Source: an uncultured Clostridium sp. (GTDB lineage Bacteria; Bacillota; Clostridia; TANB77; CAG-508). Taken from it: a stretch of DNA of 64,000 bases. The translations under genes and the position numbers were made by a program. Below, piece after piece: positions 1 through 6,974 of the stretch. The stretch covers positions 186,001-250,000 of the forward strand of contig CANBHY010000001.1 of NCBI GenBank assembly GCA_947368535.1, in the 5' to 3' direction. Under the pieces are notes generated by a model. That model did not search any database. It was not told the DNA's origin and was given only the letters and a program-made list of their open reading frames with translations. Position 1 is the stretch's first letter, and each line of letters opens with the position of its first letter.

Positions 1-18
1 CATAATGTTATTTTGAAG

Positions 19-48
19 TTGATTTTCTGATATACTTGTATTTATATT
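19..48 (+). promoter_or_regulatory. SigA-type promoter for the gene at 87
   Basis: TTGATT at 19-24 is followed after 17 bases by TTATAT (or TATATT one base later). It lies about 40 bases before the start codon of the first gene. The match to consensus is moderate. Confidence 0.45.
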
Positions 49-86
49 AGTTGGGTTAGCAACTATCCGAAAGGAGAATTTTGTTA

Positions 87-374
87 ATGTCTAATAAATT
101 TCAATTTGAATGCTTGGATAATTTGAACCGAACTACGGTTTCTGTCAGAGCTCTGGAAAAAGTGTCGCTGTATGAGTTGGCTGAAGCTCTTTATGACGAA
201 TGTTGTTTATCATCGGGCTCCTGCTATCTTGACGACAAGTTCGAGTCCATCTGCGATGTGGAATTCCGCTTTACACCTATGGATAGTGATTTGGTTTATT
301 CTTTTACCCAGCATTGCTACTGGATGAACCCGGTTACTATTCTGTCAGACATCGCAAGACATTTTATTCTTTGA
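87..374 (+). CDS. Orphan 95-residue acidic protein, higher-G+C cassette
   Basis: I do not recognise this protein. The ATG at 87 is chosen over an in-frame TTG at 81 because AAAGGAGAA lies 8-10 bases upstream of it. The product is soluble, acidic and contains several Cys and aromatic residues, with no signal peptide or membrane segment. The gene stands alone between its own promoter and a strong terminator. Its base composition and codon use (gctctgg, tcgggctcc, gacatcgca) are clearly richer in G+C than the neighbouring GH3 gene. It shares this with about ten other single-gene units in the window, which suggests horizontal acquisition. Confidence 0.75.
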   Translation: MSNKFQFECLDNLNRTTVSVRALEKVSLYELAEALYDECCLSSGSCYLDDKFESICDVEFRFTPMDSDLVYSFTQHCYWMNPVTILSDIARHFIL

Positions 375-377
375 TGC

Positions 378-410
378 AAAAAAAGCTCTGGCTAACCACG
401 GAGCTTTTTT
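378..410 (+). terminator. Rho-independent terminator
   Basis: AAAAAAGCTC pairs with GAGCTTTTTT across a loop of about 12 bases and is followed by T-rich sequence. It closes the gene at 87-374 and could also end the convergent GH3 gene. Confidence 0.7.
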
Positions 411-412
411 AT

Positions 413-1597
413 TTACATTAATTTTTTATAGTATTTCCATGCAATTATTCTTCTGACTACTGTATCTATTTGTTCTTCTGTTATTCGTTCTTCTTCTATT
501 GCACTTTTTATATTGTTAATTGCTTTTTCATAATCTGTTACTATAAGCATATCATTTCCTGCTATAACAGCTTTTGCAGCTACATCCGGATCATTTGATA
601 CTGCTCCCATATATAAGTCATCTGTAATTATAATTCCTGAAAATTTTAAATCTTCTCTTAATAACTTATGAACGCTTTCAGATATTGATGCTGCGTTATC
701 TCCGTCTATACTTGTTACAATGTTATGACTTACAAGTACTGCTTCTGCACCTGATTCAATTCCATTTTTGAATGGCACTATGTCATTATTCATGATATTT
801 TCATAAGTTCTACTATCTATTGCAGCTCCTGTATGTGTGTCTGCATTGTTTCCATAGCCAGGAAAATGCTTTAATGTATATGATACATTATATCCTTTAC
901 TTGCTTCGATTACTGTTTTAGCATATTCAGCTGTCAATTCTGCATTTTGTCCTAATGCTCTTTGATACATAAAATCTCTTGAATTTGTTGATACATCTAC
1001 TACTGGTGCTAAATTCAAATTTACTCCTAAGTTTGATAATATATTGCTTTTTTCTATTGTATCCTCTCTTATCCTATCAAATCCACCTAATCCATATAAT
1101 TTGCTTGGTGACTTAAATTTCTGAGATACTAAGTTGGGATTAGAACTAATTCTTACAACAGTTCCTCCTTCTTCATCTGCTGCTATTAACAATGGAATTT
1201 TTGACGCTTCTTGATATGATGCTATTTCATTTTTTACAGTTTGTTCTGATTTATTTTTAAAATCTTTTGCAAAAAGTAAATATCCTCCAAAATTATATTT
1301 TTGTAATTCTGTTATTGCTCCTTGATCTGGCAAACGTACTAAAAGCATCTGACCTATTTTTTCATCTAGTGTAAGTGTTTCTAGTTTTTCTTCTGCTTGA
1401 TCATAGAACTCATCAAAAATTTCTGGATCTTTAATTTCTTCAGGTTCTTTTAGTTCTACTTCGTTATTTACTTGTGAAACTTCTTCTTTTTTTGTAGTAT
1501 TTATTTCTTTTTTTGATTCTTTATATTTATAGAATCCAAATATACCAGCACTAACAATTATACTAATTACTAGAATAGCTATTATTATTTTTTTCAT
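413..1597 (-). CDS. Membrane-anchored GH3 beta-N-acetylhexosaminidase (NagZ-like)
   Basis: 394 residues. The N-terminus is one hydrophobic segment (residues 4-24) followed by a Lys/Glu-rich linker to about residue 60, so the enzyme is probably tethered on the outer face of the membrane. The rest is a family 3 glycoside hydrolase barrel: LTLDEKIGQML near residue 75, DEEGGTV near 143, the conserved KHFPG followed by DTH near residues 243-255, and IITDD near 325. Family members remove N-acetylglucosamine from peptidoglycan fragments or glycans; a role in wall recycling is inferred. The length fits secreted Firmicutes NagZ proteins lacking the second domain. It is monocistronic, with its start just inside a typical AT-rich leader. 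Confidence 0.9.
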   Translation of the reverse strand: MKKIIIAILVISIIVSAGIFGFYKYKESKKEINTTKKEEVSQVNNEVELKEPEEIKDPEIFDEFYDQAEEKLETLTLDEKIGQMLLVRLPDQGAITELQKYNFGGYLLFAKDFKNKSEQTVKNEIASYQEASKIPLLIAADEEGGTVVRISSNPNLVSQKFKSPSKLYGLGGFDRIREDTIEKSNILSNLGVNLNLAPVVDVSTNSRDFMYQRALGQNAELTAEYAKTVIEASKGYNVSYTLKHFPGYGNNADTHTGAAIDSRTYENIMNNDIVPFKNGIESGAEAVLVSHNIVTSIDGDNAASISESVHKLLREDLKFSGIIITDDLYMGAVSNDPDVAAKAVIAGNDMLIVTDYEKAINNIKSAIEEERITEEQIDTVVRRIIAWKYYKKLM

Positions 1598-1682
1598 TTA
1601 TACTACCTCTTAAGAATATATATCATAATAGTTTTGGATTATCAATTATAGTTTTAACTTTTTTTTATTTACTTATACAACA

Positions 1683-1713
1683 AAACAGGAAAGGTTGTTA
1701 CGCCTCTCCTGTT
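1683..1713 (-). terminator. Terminator for the gene at 1766-1900
   Basis: AACAGGAAAGG pairs with CCTCTCCTGTT with one mismatch. It lies about 55 bases downstream of the stop codon of the small minus-strand gene and has T-rich flanks. Confidence 0.6.
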
Positions 1714-1765
1714 TGCTTCGGTAGCTAAAAGTTAAGCTGCCATGTTGGTTGTTCTGTTCCTCTCC

Positions 1766-1900
1766 TTAGGACTTTCTGTCCCGGTCGAGCTTCCTCTGAG
1801 CATCGTTGGTCTTCACGTTGACATCGAAACGTTTTTTCTTGTCAACAGCCTTCTTCTGCTCGGCTTTTGCTCTTATCTCACGCCGTTTTGCAGGAGTCAT
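1766..1900 (-). CDS. Small highly basic 44-residue protein, higher-G+C cassette
   Basis: The minus-strand frame starts MTPAKRREIRAK and ends RDRKS. It has an excellent ribosome binding site (GAGGAGGG, 6 bases before ATG at 1900) and a 17-bp-spaced promoter upstream. About a third of the residues are Lys or Arg and there are no hydrophobic segments, so a nucleic-acid- or ribosome-binding role is possible but unproven. The coding DNA is much richer in G+C than its flanks. A plus-strand open frame over the same bases lacks a ribosome binding site and is taken to be a shadow. Confidence 0.7.
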   Translation of the reverse strand: MTPAKRREIRAKAEQKKAVDKKKRFDVNVKTNDAQRKLDRDRKS

Positions 1901-1963
1901 GAACAACCCTCCTCTCTTTCATGACAATAATCATGCTTGATATACCATGATGGTAATGTGATT

Positions 1964-1992
1964 AGTATAGCACAGATCTCTTGTATTATCAA
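1964..1992 (-). promoter_or_regulatory. SigA-type promoter for the 44-residue gene
   Basis: On the minus strand TTGATA (1987-1992) and TATACT (1964-1969) are separated by exactly 17 bases, about 65 bases upstream of the ATG at 1900. Confidence 0.65.
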
Positions 1993-2051
1993 TAAAATTC
2001 TTATTTTGGATGTAATTTTAATTGTATTAAGTTTTTATTTATATAACAAAG

Positions 2052-2079
2052 AACCTAGGAACATTAATATTCCTAGGTT
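2052..2079 (-). terminator. Original rpsR terminator, displaced by the prophage
   Basis: A perfect 10-bp stem, AACCTAGGAA / TTCCTAGGTT, lies just outside the left attachment core. Without the prophage it would sit directly after the rpsR stop codon. The prophage carries a functionally equivalent hairpin at 38376-38407. Confidence 0.65.
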
Positions 2080-2086
2080 TTAACAT

Positions 2087-2107
2087 TTATTAATCTTGTG
2101 CATATGG
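2087..2107. repeat. attL core
   Basis: 21 bases identical to 38413-38433. They spell the last codons and stop of rpsR on the minus strand (PYAQD then TAA TAA). The first base on each side of the core differs between the two copies. Confidence 0.9.
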
Positions 2108-2243
2108 GAGATACTGGGCTTTTAGCCTTTTTTCTTCTTTTTTGTTCATTTCTTCTATTCTGCTGTTTTCAATGATTATATTGATTATCTTTGAAAGCTG
2201 TTTTTAGTCTTTTTTCTTCTTTTTTAGTGCTTTTTACTTGGCG

Positions 2244-2264
2244 TTGCATTAAAAATTGCATTAA
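2244..2264. repeat. Candidate integrase arm-binding repeats, left end
   Basis: Two direct copies of TTGCATTAA at 2244-2252 and 2256-2264, 12 bases apart. The same pair, 11 bases apart, occurs at 38355-38374 next to the other attachment core. This arrangement fits binding of the integrase N-terminal domain to phage arm sites. Confidence 0.55.
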
Positions 2265-2268
2265 AATT

Positions 2269-2442
2269 TTACTCTTCTTTTGCTATATTTTCTAAAGCAA
2301 ATCGTATACAAGCATTAATAATTGAATTGACTGATTGATTATTTGCATATGATAGTTCTTCTAACTTATCCAATAATTCCTCTTCAATTCTACAGGTCCT
2401 TTGTATGTAATTTCCTCTTTTTCTTATTATAAATTCTTTCAT
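2269..2442 (-). CDS. Ribbon-helix-helix DNA-binding regulator, 57 residues
   Basis: The frame begins MKEFIIRKRGNYIQRTCRIE and ends ENIAKEE. A basic beta-strand-like start followed by two predicted helices (EEELLDKLEEL and NQSVNSIINACIRFALEN) matches the CopG/Arc ribbon-helix-helix plan. A close relative lies at 51104-51280, outside the prophage, and both share the same leader with AGGAGGTAATATATATG. The gene is just inside the left attachment site, in the accessory zone beyond the lysis genes, so it may be expressed in the lysogen. An inverted repeat over its ribosome binding site suggests it represses itself. Confidence 0.75.
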   Translation of the reverse strand: MKEFIIRKRGNYIQRTCRIEEELLDKLEELSYANNQSVNSIINACIRFALENIAKEE

Positions 2443-2444
2443 AT

Positions 2445-2467
2445 ATATTACCTCCTAGAAGTAATAT
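2445..2467. promoter_or_regulatory. Palindrome over the RHH gene ribosome binding site
   Basis: ATATTAC (2445-2451) and GTAATAT (2461-2467) form a 7-bp inverted repeat with a 9-base spacer that contains the Shine-Dalgarno sequence. The relative at 51104 has the same palindrome. This is a likely autoregulatory operator. Confidence 0.5.
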
Positions 2468-2478
2468 AAAACAAAAAA

Positions 2479-2500
2479 AGAGGGCTTGTTACAGCCCTCT
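2479..2500 (-). terminator. Hairpin at the 3' end of the Spo0E-like frame
   Basis: AGAGGGCT pairs with AGCCCTCT, with an A/T-rich run (aaaaaaa on the plus strand, so T's on the minus strand) beyond it. It would end leftward transcription and overlaps the last four codons and stop of the small gene at 2489-2638. Confidence 0.65.
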
Positions 2501-2638
2501 AAACATAATTTTATTTACTAACTTGTCCACTTTCTGACTTTGCTTTAGTATCTTTTGTGTTTTCTCTCCTTTATCAATCATATCATTTAATTTCTTCTTT
2601 TGTTTTTCTAATTTTAAATATATATCTTTCTTAACCAC
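2489..2638 (-). CDS. Spo0E-like aspartyl-phosphate phosphatase family peptide, 49 residues
   Basis: The frame reads YLKLEKQKKKLNDMIDKG, then KILKQSQKVDKLVNK. This matches the Spo0E-like plan (Pfam PF09388): a first helix of the type IExLRxxLNxLI, a short turn, then a second helix with the signature SQxxDxLI. Family members dephosphorylate Spo0A~P in Bacillus and delay sporulation. Here S-Q-K-V-D-K-L is present. The start is uncertain: the only candidate far enough upstream is GTG at 2638, which has no proper ribosome binding site and itself lies in a GAGGTGG motif. An extended -10 sits about 12 bases upstream, so the transcript may be nearly leaderless. Family assignment is from motif reading only. 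Confidence 0.55.
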   Translation of the reverse strand: MVKKDIYLKLEKQKKKLNDMIDKGEKTQKILKQSQKVDKLVNKIMFRGL

Positions 2639-2647
2639 CTCAAAAAG

Positions 2648-2656
2648 ATTATAGCA
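2648..2656 (-). promoter_or_regulatory. Extended -10 promoter for the Spo0E-like gene
   Basis: On the minus strand TGCTATAAT (TG, one base, TATAAT) lies at 2656-2648, with no good -35 box. Transcription would start very close to the coding frame. Confidence 0.5.
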
Positions 2657-2772
2657 TGTCTACTGTGCGAAATTTGTTGAATTTTGTTATTAAGTTGCAA
2701 ACATACATGAACTGGTAAAAATGAAGCCTTGTTTTTATATTTTTAATAAGTTATTATTAGAATTATAAAAGA

Positions 2773-2815
2773 GCAATCGATAAAGTGAGCTAATTTATTT
2801 CACTTTATCGATTGC
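2773..2815. terminator. Strong bidirectional hairpin beyond the lysis genes
   Basis: A 16-bp perfect stem begins GCAATCGATAAAGTGA and is flanked by T-runs on both strands. It lies directly in front of the ribosome binding site of the small plus-strand gene at 2843, so it can end leftward late transcription and could also attenuate that gene. Confidence 0.75.
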
Positions 2816-2842
2816 TTTTTCTTTTTTAAGGAGGAAAATAAA

Positions 2843-2947
2843 ATGGATAAAATTTTTAAACTACTAACAAAAATATTAAAAATACTTTTAAAAATTATTT
2901 TAATATGGATTTTACTAGATATACTGTTTCCACAGTATGTTTATTAA
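2843..2947 (+). CDS. 34-residue Lys-rich hydrophobic peptide
   Basis: The frame MDKIFKLLTKILKILLKI continues with a Leu/Ile-rich stretch ending in PQYVY. It has a perfect AAGGAGGA ribosome binding site 6-8 bases upstream and stops at the base adjacent to the stop codon of the convergent lysin. The first half is amphipathic (Lys every three to four residues) and the second half is long enough to cross the membrane. Size and character resemble type I toxin or small holin-like peptides, but I recognise no family. A strong hairpin immediately upstream could control it. Confidence 0.55.
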   Translation: MDKIFKLLTKILKILLKIILIWILLDILFPQYVY

Positions 2948-4468
2948 TTATTTATAAAAACTATTATTAACATATGCATATCTGCCCGTCGCTGGAATAT
3001 AAATATAATCAACTGTACTTGATTCATGATTTAAAATTTGAACTTTTGTATTAGCTAAGTAACTGTATCTTGTACCATTTAAATTACTATTAGAGTACAA
3101 AGTACAATTACTTTTTAAAGTTCTATATTGATTTACTGTAGATGCTCGAGTTGCTACATTAGTATAGTTATTAGTATTAATATAAGCCACTCTACCTGTT
3201 GCAGTTACTCGAACTCTATCAACATTGTTTGATATATTTGATAATATTACTACTTGAGTATTTGCAAGATAGTTATAATATCTTCCAGTTAAACTCGCAT
3301 TTACATACAATAAACAATTTCTTGACAATTTTCTATATTGACCTACTGTATTATTTGAAATGGTTGACACAGCTGAAATCGTTGAACTAACTAAATAGTC
3401 TGAACAAACCCACTGATTAGTACCTATTCTCGACCAGTTTCCAATAGTTTCATAGACAGTTACTTGTTGATTATTTTTTAAGCTGGCCACAATATTAAAA
3501 TTTGTACCTGGTCCATTTCTAACGTTTAAAGATGTGTTAACTTTAACATACCTAGTATACGTTGATGTAACTACAGGTTTTGCATCATTTACTTGAGGCG
3601 TTTCATCATATTTATAGCAGAAGAAATTTGAGTAATTTGCATAGTTTCTAAAGTTATCAATAGTTACATATACTATATTTCCTCGAACCTCGGCTTTACC
3701 TCTACGACTTGATAAATCAAATTTTCCACTATATAAATATGGATCGTATACTTTTATGTAGTTGCCTTCTACTCCAGTTAAAACTATAAAGTGTCCTCCT
3801 GTTGTAAATAAACCGTTTCCACAACTTGCAACTATTATATGATTGTTCTTCAATAGTTCAACTACTGTGTTTAAATAGATAGTTTCTTGATATTCTATAT
3901 CAAACTCATCTGCTACAGCTCTAAAAGCACTCCAATACGTTCCATTATTGGCAGAACGATAACCATATCTAACAAATAAATTTGACATAGTATCAGGCGT
4001 TATAGCTCCTTTGCAAGCAGTAACTACCATCGCTGCACTTGTAGGACCACAACCACTTGTACCTATTGTCTGACTCGTATTTCCTACACTTGTATATAGA
4101 TTATTCTTCCATCTGCTATCAATCTGACTGTAATATGTAAGCCCTTTATAATCTCCAAGCGTTATATCCCATGTTCTGGCCCTATCGCCTTCGTAAGCAA
4201 TTTCGCCTTGAAGCTCAAAAGCTTCGTCTTCTACTTCTTGCTCTTCAATATTTTTTTCGTCTTCCTCTGTTTGCTCAACAATTTCAGTTGTTGGAAGTTC
4301 TTCAACTTCCTTATCTGTCATTTCATAAGTTGCAATTTCATTAATCACAACGTTTTGAATTGTTTTTAATGAGTCTGTTACCTCTTTATTTTGAGGCAAA
4401 AAAATTGTACATAAGCTAATTAGTACAGCTAATGCACAAGTCAATCCGATTAAAATTCTCTTTTTCAT
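2948..4468 (-). CDS. Phage lysin: C39-like cysteine peptidase with SH3 repeats
   Basis: 506 residues from the ATG at 4468, preferred over an in-frame ATG at 4486 because AGGAGGAAGAAT lies directly before it. Residues 1-24 form a signal or anchor helix, followed by an acidic linker to about residue 85. The catalytic domain (about 100-290) is a C39_2-type papain-like fold: GTSGCGPTSAA holds the Cys, GGHFIVL the His and YDPY the Asp. Three bacterial SH3-like repeats follow from about residue 305 to the end. It probably cleaves peptidoglycan peptides. It is the last late gene and overlaps the holin-like gene before it; a secreted or membrane-tethered lysin fits release after membrane depolarisation. 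Confidence 0.85.
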   Translation of the reverse strand: MKKRILIGLTCALAVLISLCTIFLPQNKEVTDSLKTIQNVVINEIATYEMTDKEVEELPTTEIVEQTEEDEKNIEEQEVEDEAFELQGEIAYEGDRARTWDITLGDYKGLTYYSQIDSRWKNNLYTSVGNTSQTIGTSGCGPTSAAMVVTACKGAITPDTMSNLFVRYGYRSANNGTYWSAFRAVADEFDIEYQETIYLNTVVELLKNNHIIVASCGNGLFTTGGHFIVLTGVEGNYIKVYDPYLYSGKFDLSSRRGKAEVRGNIVYVTIDNFRNYANYSNFFCYKYDETPQVNDAKPVVTSTYTRYVKVNTSLNVRNGPGTNFNIVASLKNNQQVTVYETIGNWSRIGTNQWVCSDYLVSSTISAVSTISNNTVGQYRKLSRNCLLYVNASLTGRYYNYLANTQVVILSNISNNVDRVRVTATGRVAYINTNNYTNVATRASTVNQYRTLKSNCTLYSNSNLNGTRYSYLANTKVQILNHESSTVDYIYIPATGRYAYVNNSFYK

Positions 4469-4478
4469 ATTCTTCCTC

Positions 4479-4733
4479 CTAATCATTAATTTTCTTCTCT
4501 AAATCATCTATTCTATGATTTATCACTTTTATTTTTTCTTCTACTACTGGCATTCTTTTAGCAAAATTGTTATGTTCTCGCACTTCTGTTGTAAGATTTT
4601 CTATTTTTGTATCTGTTACTGCTTGTTGTATTTTTAATGTAGTTTCCATTTTCTTATTACTCGACATATTGGAAAAGACTACCCCTATTAAGGATAGTCC
4701 TCCAGTTATTAAAGCTACTATAATTGATTCCAC
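4479..4733 (-). CDS. Holin-like membrane protein (XhlA/hemolysin type)
   Basis: 84 residues: one membrane helix (residues 4-22, IIVALITGGLSLIGVVF), then a hydrophilic coiled coil (about 30-84) ending DDLEKKIND. This order is typical of XhlA-type phage proteins that act with holins, though the family usually has the helix at the C-terminus, so the exact family is uncertain. Its stop codon lies within the leader of the lysin gene, so the two are translationally coupled in the lysis module. Confidence 0.6.
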   Translation of the reverse strand: MESIIVALITGGLSLIGVVFSNMSSNKKMETTLKIQQAVTDTKIENLTTEVREHNNFAKRMPVVEEKIKVINHRIDDLEKKIND

Positions 4734-4735
4734 TT

Positions 4736-4930
4736 TTATTTTTCCTCTCTTTCATCAATCTCTATATAATTATCTTCACTATCATATTTCCCCAAATAGA
4801 TTTCTTTTGACCTTACAACTTGTACTTCTTCTCCAGTTTCTTCATCAATTTTAGTTTCTTTTGATATAATAACTTTTCCTTTATCAGGTATTAATCTTCT
4901 TAACATTACTTGTTCTTCTTTTAATTCCAT
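4736..4930 (-). CDS. Small phage protein upstream of the holin
   Basis: 64 residues, very rich in Glu and Lys, beginning MELKEEQVMLRRL. It ends two bases before the holin-like gene and lies directly downstream of the LRR fibre gene. Short proteins in this position in Clostridia phages are usually unnamed tail-lysis linkers. No motif recognised. Confidence 0.65.
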   Translation of the reverse strand: MELKEEQVMLRRLIPDKGKVIISKETKIDEETGEEVQVVRSKEIYLGKYDSEDNYIEIDEREEK

Positions 4931-4942
4931 AATTTTTCCTTT

Positions 4943-5767
4943 CTATGATAAAGTCCAACCTTTATTAGTTGCGATTGCTTTTTCTTCATCAGTTAGTTTT
5001 GTAAGATTGGTTGAACCTAATATTAAAGCTCTAGTTTCTTCTGATGCTATTGCATTTTCTAATAAAAATACTAAGCACTCTTTCTTTAATTTTGGTGAGC
5101 CACTTAAGTTTAATCCTGAACTATTTAAGTTTTTAATGTAAACTTCCTCCAAATTTGGACATTTTCCAAAAATATTGGCAATATTAGCAGTATTGCTTTT
5201 TACATCTAAAATGCCTTTAAACCTTACAAGAGCTGAGCAAGTATTGCAAAAATTTAAAAAATTACTAATATGGCCAGTATCTGTGTTTGTAAAGTCTATC
5301 TCTTCTAATTTTTTTAAACTAGAAAATGCAGAACCAATATTATTAGCATTTCTAAAATCTAAGTTTTGCATAATTACTTTTTTTAAGTTAGTTGAGCTTG
5401 AACACATATTTGCAAGACTTATTACACTGGAAGTGTTGCAATTACTCAAATCTAATTCTTCTAAATTCTGACAAATTCCAAAAGAGTTTTGTAAGTATAC
5501 TACATCTGTACTATTAAACGCTTCTATTAACACATCATTTGGAATAGTTTTTACTAGCTTCTGGAGTATATAATTATTATTGTTAGAAGTTTCAAAACTT
5601 CTTCCAAAAGTCTCTTCTTGACTTCCACCGCTTGGTATTTCTGATATTTTATCAGCGTAACTTCTAAAAGTATCAATATCGGAAACTTCTATTCCTTTTC
5701 CTTTTATTGCTTCTTTTATTTGATTTTTTGTATCTTGAAGATAATTTAATTTATCTGCTATTACCAA
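4943..5767 (-). CDS. Tail fibre-like protein with BspA-type leucine-rich repeats
   Basis: 274 residues from a TTG at 5767 with GGGGAGGTGATT upstream. The N-terminal 45 residues (LNYLQDTKNQIKEAI...GI) resemble the attachment segment found in many Clostridia phage fibre proteins. From about residue 85 to 235 the protein is a run of about 23-residue leucine-rich repeats (LEELDLSNCNTSS, LKKVIMQNLDFRN, LEEIDFTNTDTGH, LEEVYIKNLNSSG). The end, AIATNKGWTLS, is a common closing motif of LRR surface proteins. BspA-like repeats usually mediate binding to proteins or surfaces, so a receptor-binding role is inferred. Confidence 0.75.
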   Translation of the reverse strand: MVIADKLNYLQDTKNQIKEAIKGKGIEVSDIDTFRSYADKISEIPSGGSQEETFGRSFETSNNNNYILQKLVKTIPNDVLIEAFNSTDVVYLQNSFGICQNLEELDLSNCNTSSVISLANMCSSSTNLKKVIMQNLDFRNANNIGSAFSSLKKLEEIDFTNTDTGHISNFLNFCNTCSALVRFKGILDVKSNTANIANIFGKCPNLEEVYIKNLNSSGLNLSGSPKLKKECLVFLLENAIASEETRALILGSTNLTKLTDEEKAIATNKGWTLS

Positions 5768-5887
5768 TTAAATCACCTCCCCATTTATTTGGTCGAGGAT
5801 TTGTTCTATATCACCAATTTTATTATCTGTATAATCTTTCATTTTTTGGACTGTTCTTTCTAATCCTGCTTTATCTACATATTGCAT
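5768..5887 (-). CDS. 39-residue phage tail-associated peptide
   Basis: The frame MQYVDKAGLERTVQKMKDY ends QINGEVI. It has a perfect AGGAGGTG ribosome binding site and its stop codon is immediately followed by the TTG start of the LRR gene. It is probably a helical assembly or fibre accessory peptide; the start resembles the N-terminus of phage fibre proteins (residues AGLERTV). No further function can be assigned. Confidence 0.65.
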   Translation of the reverse strand: MQYVDKAGLERTVQKMKDYTDNKIGDIEQILDQINGEVI

Positions 5888-5897
5888 ATTACACCTC

Positions 5898-6389
5898 CTA
5901 GTCAACAAACATTTCGTCAATTTCACTATTTGTTACTGCTACAAAATCAGTTATTTTAGCATATCCTGTTAAATCCACTTCTGTTGTTCCAACTTTTTCA
6001 GCTGTTCCATTTACTACTATATATTCATCATATATGTTGTTTCCTGTTCCTTCGTTTGCAATTAAATATATTGTGTTTGTATCTGTCATTTCTGAAATAG
6101 ATGTTACTATTTCTTTTTTATTAATATTTGCTACTGCGTTATTAATCGCTGTATTCATATCTGTAATTTTAGCAAATACAGCTAAATCAGGTTTATTAGT
6201 TAAGTCGTTATAGTTTCCTGAAAATGAACTATCTCCTGCTGTTAATATTTTTTGTTTTAATTCATCTGTTAAATCGTTATGAGATAAACCCATACCTTCT
6301 ACTTTATCGACTTTTCCACTTAACTTCAATTTTATTTTTTGCCATACATATAATAAGTTTTCTTTTGTTACAATTTTAATTTCTGCCAT
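5898..6389 (-). CDS. Phage tail fibre protein
   Basis: 163 residues. The N-terminal MAEIKIVTKENLLYVWQKIK and the spacer motif NYNDLTNKPDLA are typical of tail fibre and baseplate proteins in Firmicutes phages. The C-terminus, ending TNSEIDEMFVD, resembles that of the next upstream protein. The position between a baseplate-like protein and the LRR fibre supports this. It is probably trimeric and outside the particle. Confidence 0.7.
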   Translation of the reverse strand: MAEIKIVTKENLLYVWQKIKLKLSGKVDKVEGMGLSHNDLTDELKQKILTAGDSSFSGNYNDLTNKPDLAVFAKITDMNTAINNAVANINKKEIVTSISEMTDTNTIYLIANEGTGNNIYDEYIVVNGTAEKVGTTEVDLTGYAKITDFVAVTNSEIDEMFVD

Positions 6390-6392
6390 ATT

Positions 6393-6962
6393 TTAATCCT
6401 CCATTTCCAATAATTTTTCTATTTCTGAATTAGTCATTTCTTTAAGACCTAATTCACTTAATTCTTTATTTCCGTCTAATTCAACTTGATTAATTTGTGG
6501 CTTATTTTGTAAATTATCATAATTAAATGTATCAAATTGCATATTATCAACCTTTTTTTCTAACTCATCTATTCTTGTAAGTATTCCTGGATAATCGTCT
6601 TCTAAATTTTCTGTAGCATTAATAGCTTCTAAAACTTTAAGCTCAAAGATTTCACTTTTGAAAACTGTATTATCATTATTAATTAGAACGAATTGCAATT
6701 TTAAACAGCCCTCTTGTTTAAGAAGGCTGTTTTTTATTTCTATTTCTGCTTCAGTGTCGGATTTTCTATTCATTTGAATGATTTTCTTAGTCATATCAGG
6801 AAATTCTATTTCTAAGTATGGTATTGTATTTTCAATTATTTTTTCTTCGTCTAGTTCTATTCTTAGCTTTTCGACTTCATTCTCATTAGATACACCAATA
6901 AAATCTTTATCTTTATGCGAATAAAATCTATTTTCACAGTTTATTTTTATTGTATTTATCAT
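6393..6962 (-). CDS. BppU-like baseplate/fibre protein
   Basis: 189 residues. The first 110 are beta-rich (MINTIKINCENRFYSHK...LKLQFVLINNDNTVFKSEIF), resembling the N-terminal domain of baseplate upper proteins. A short coiled coil (ILTRIDELEKKVDNM) and the fibre motif YDNLQNKPQINQVELDG follow. The ending TNSEIEKLLEMED matches the neighbouring fibre. It probably links the baseplate to the fibres. Confidence 0.65.
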   Translation of the reverse strand: MINTIKINCENRFYSHKDKDFIGVSNENEVEKLRIELDEEKIIENTIPYLEIEFPDMTKKIIQMNRKSDTEAEIEIKNSLLKQEGCLKLQFVLINNDNTVFKSEIFELKVLEAINATENLEDDYPGILTRIDELEKKVDNMQFDTFNYDNLQNKPQINQVELDGNKELSELGLKEMTNSEIEKLLEMED

Positions 6963-6974
6963 ATTTACTCCTTT

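Noticed and set aside
1742..1924. 60-codon hydrophobic plus-strand frame
   Set aside because: No ribosome binding site; the opposite strand has a proper small gene with promoter, ribosome binding site and terminator.
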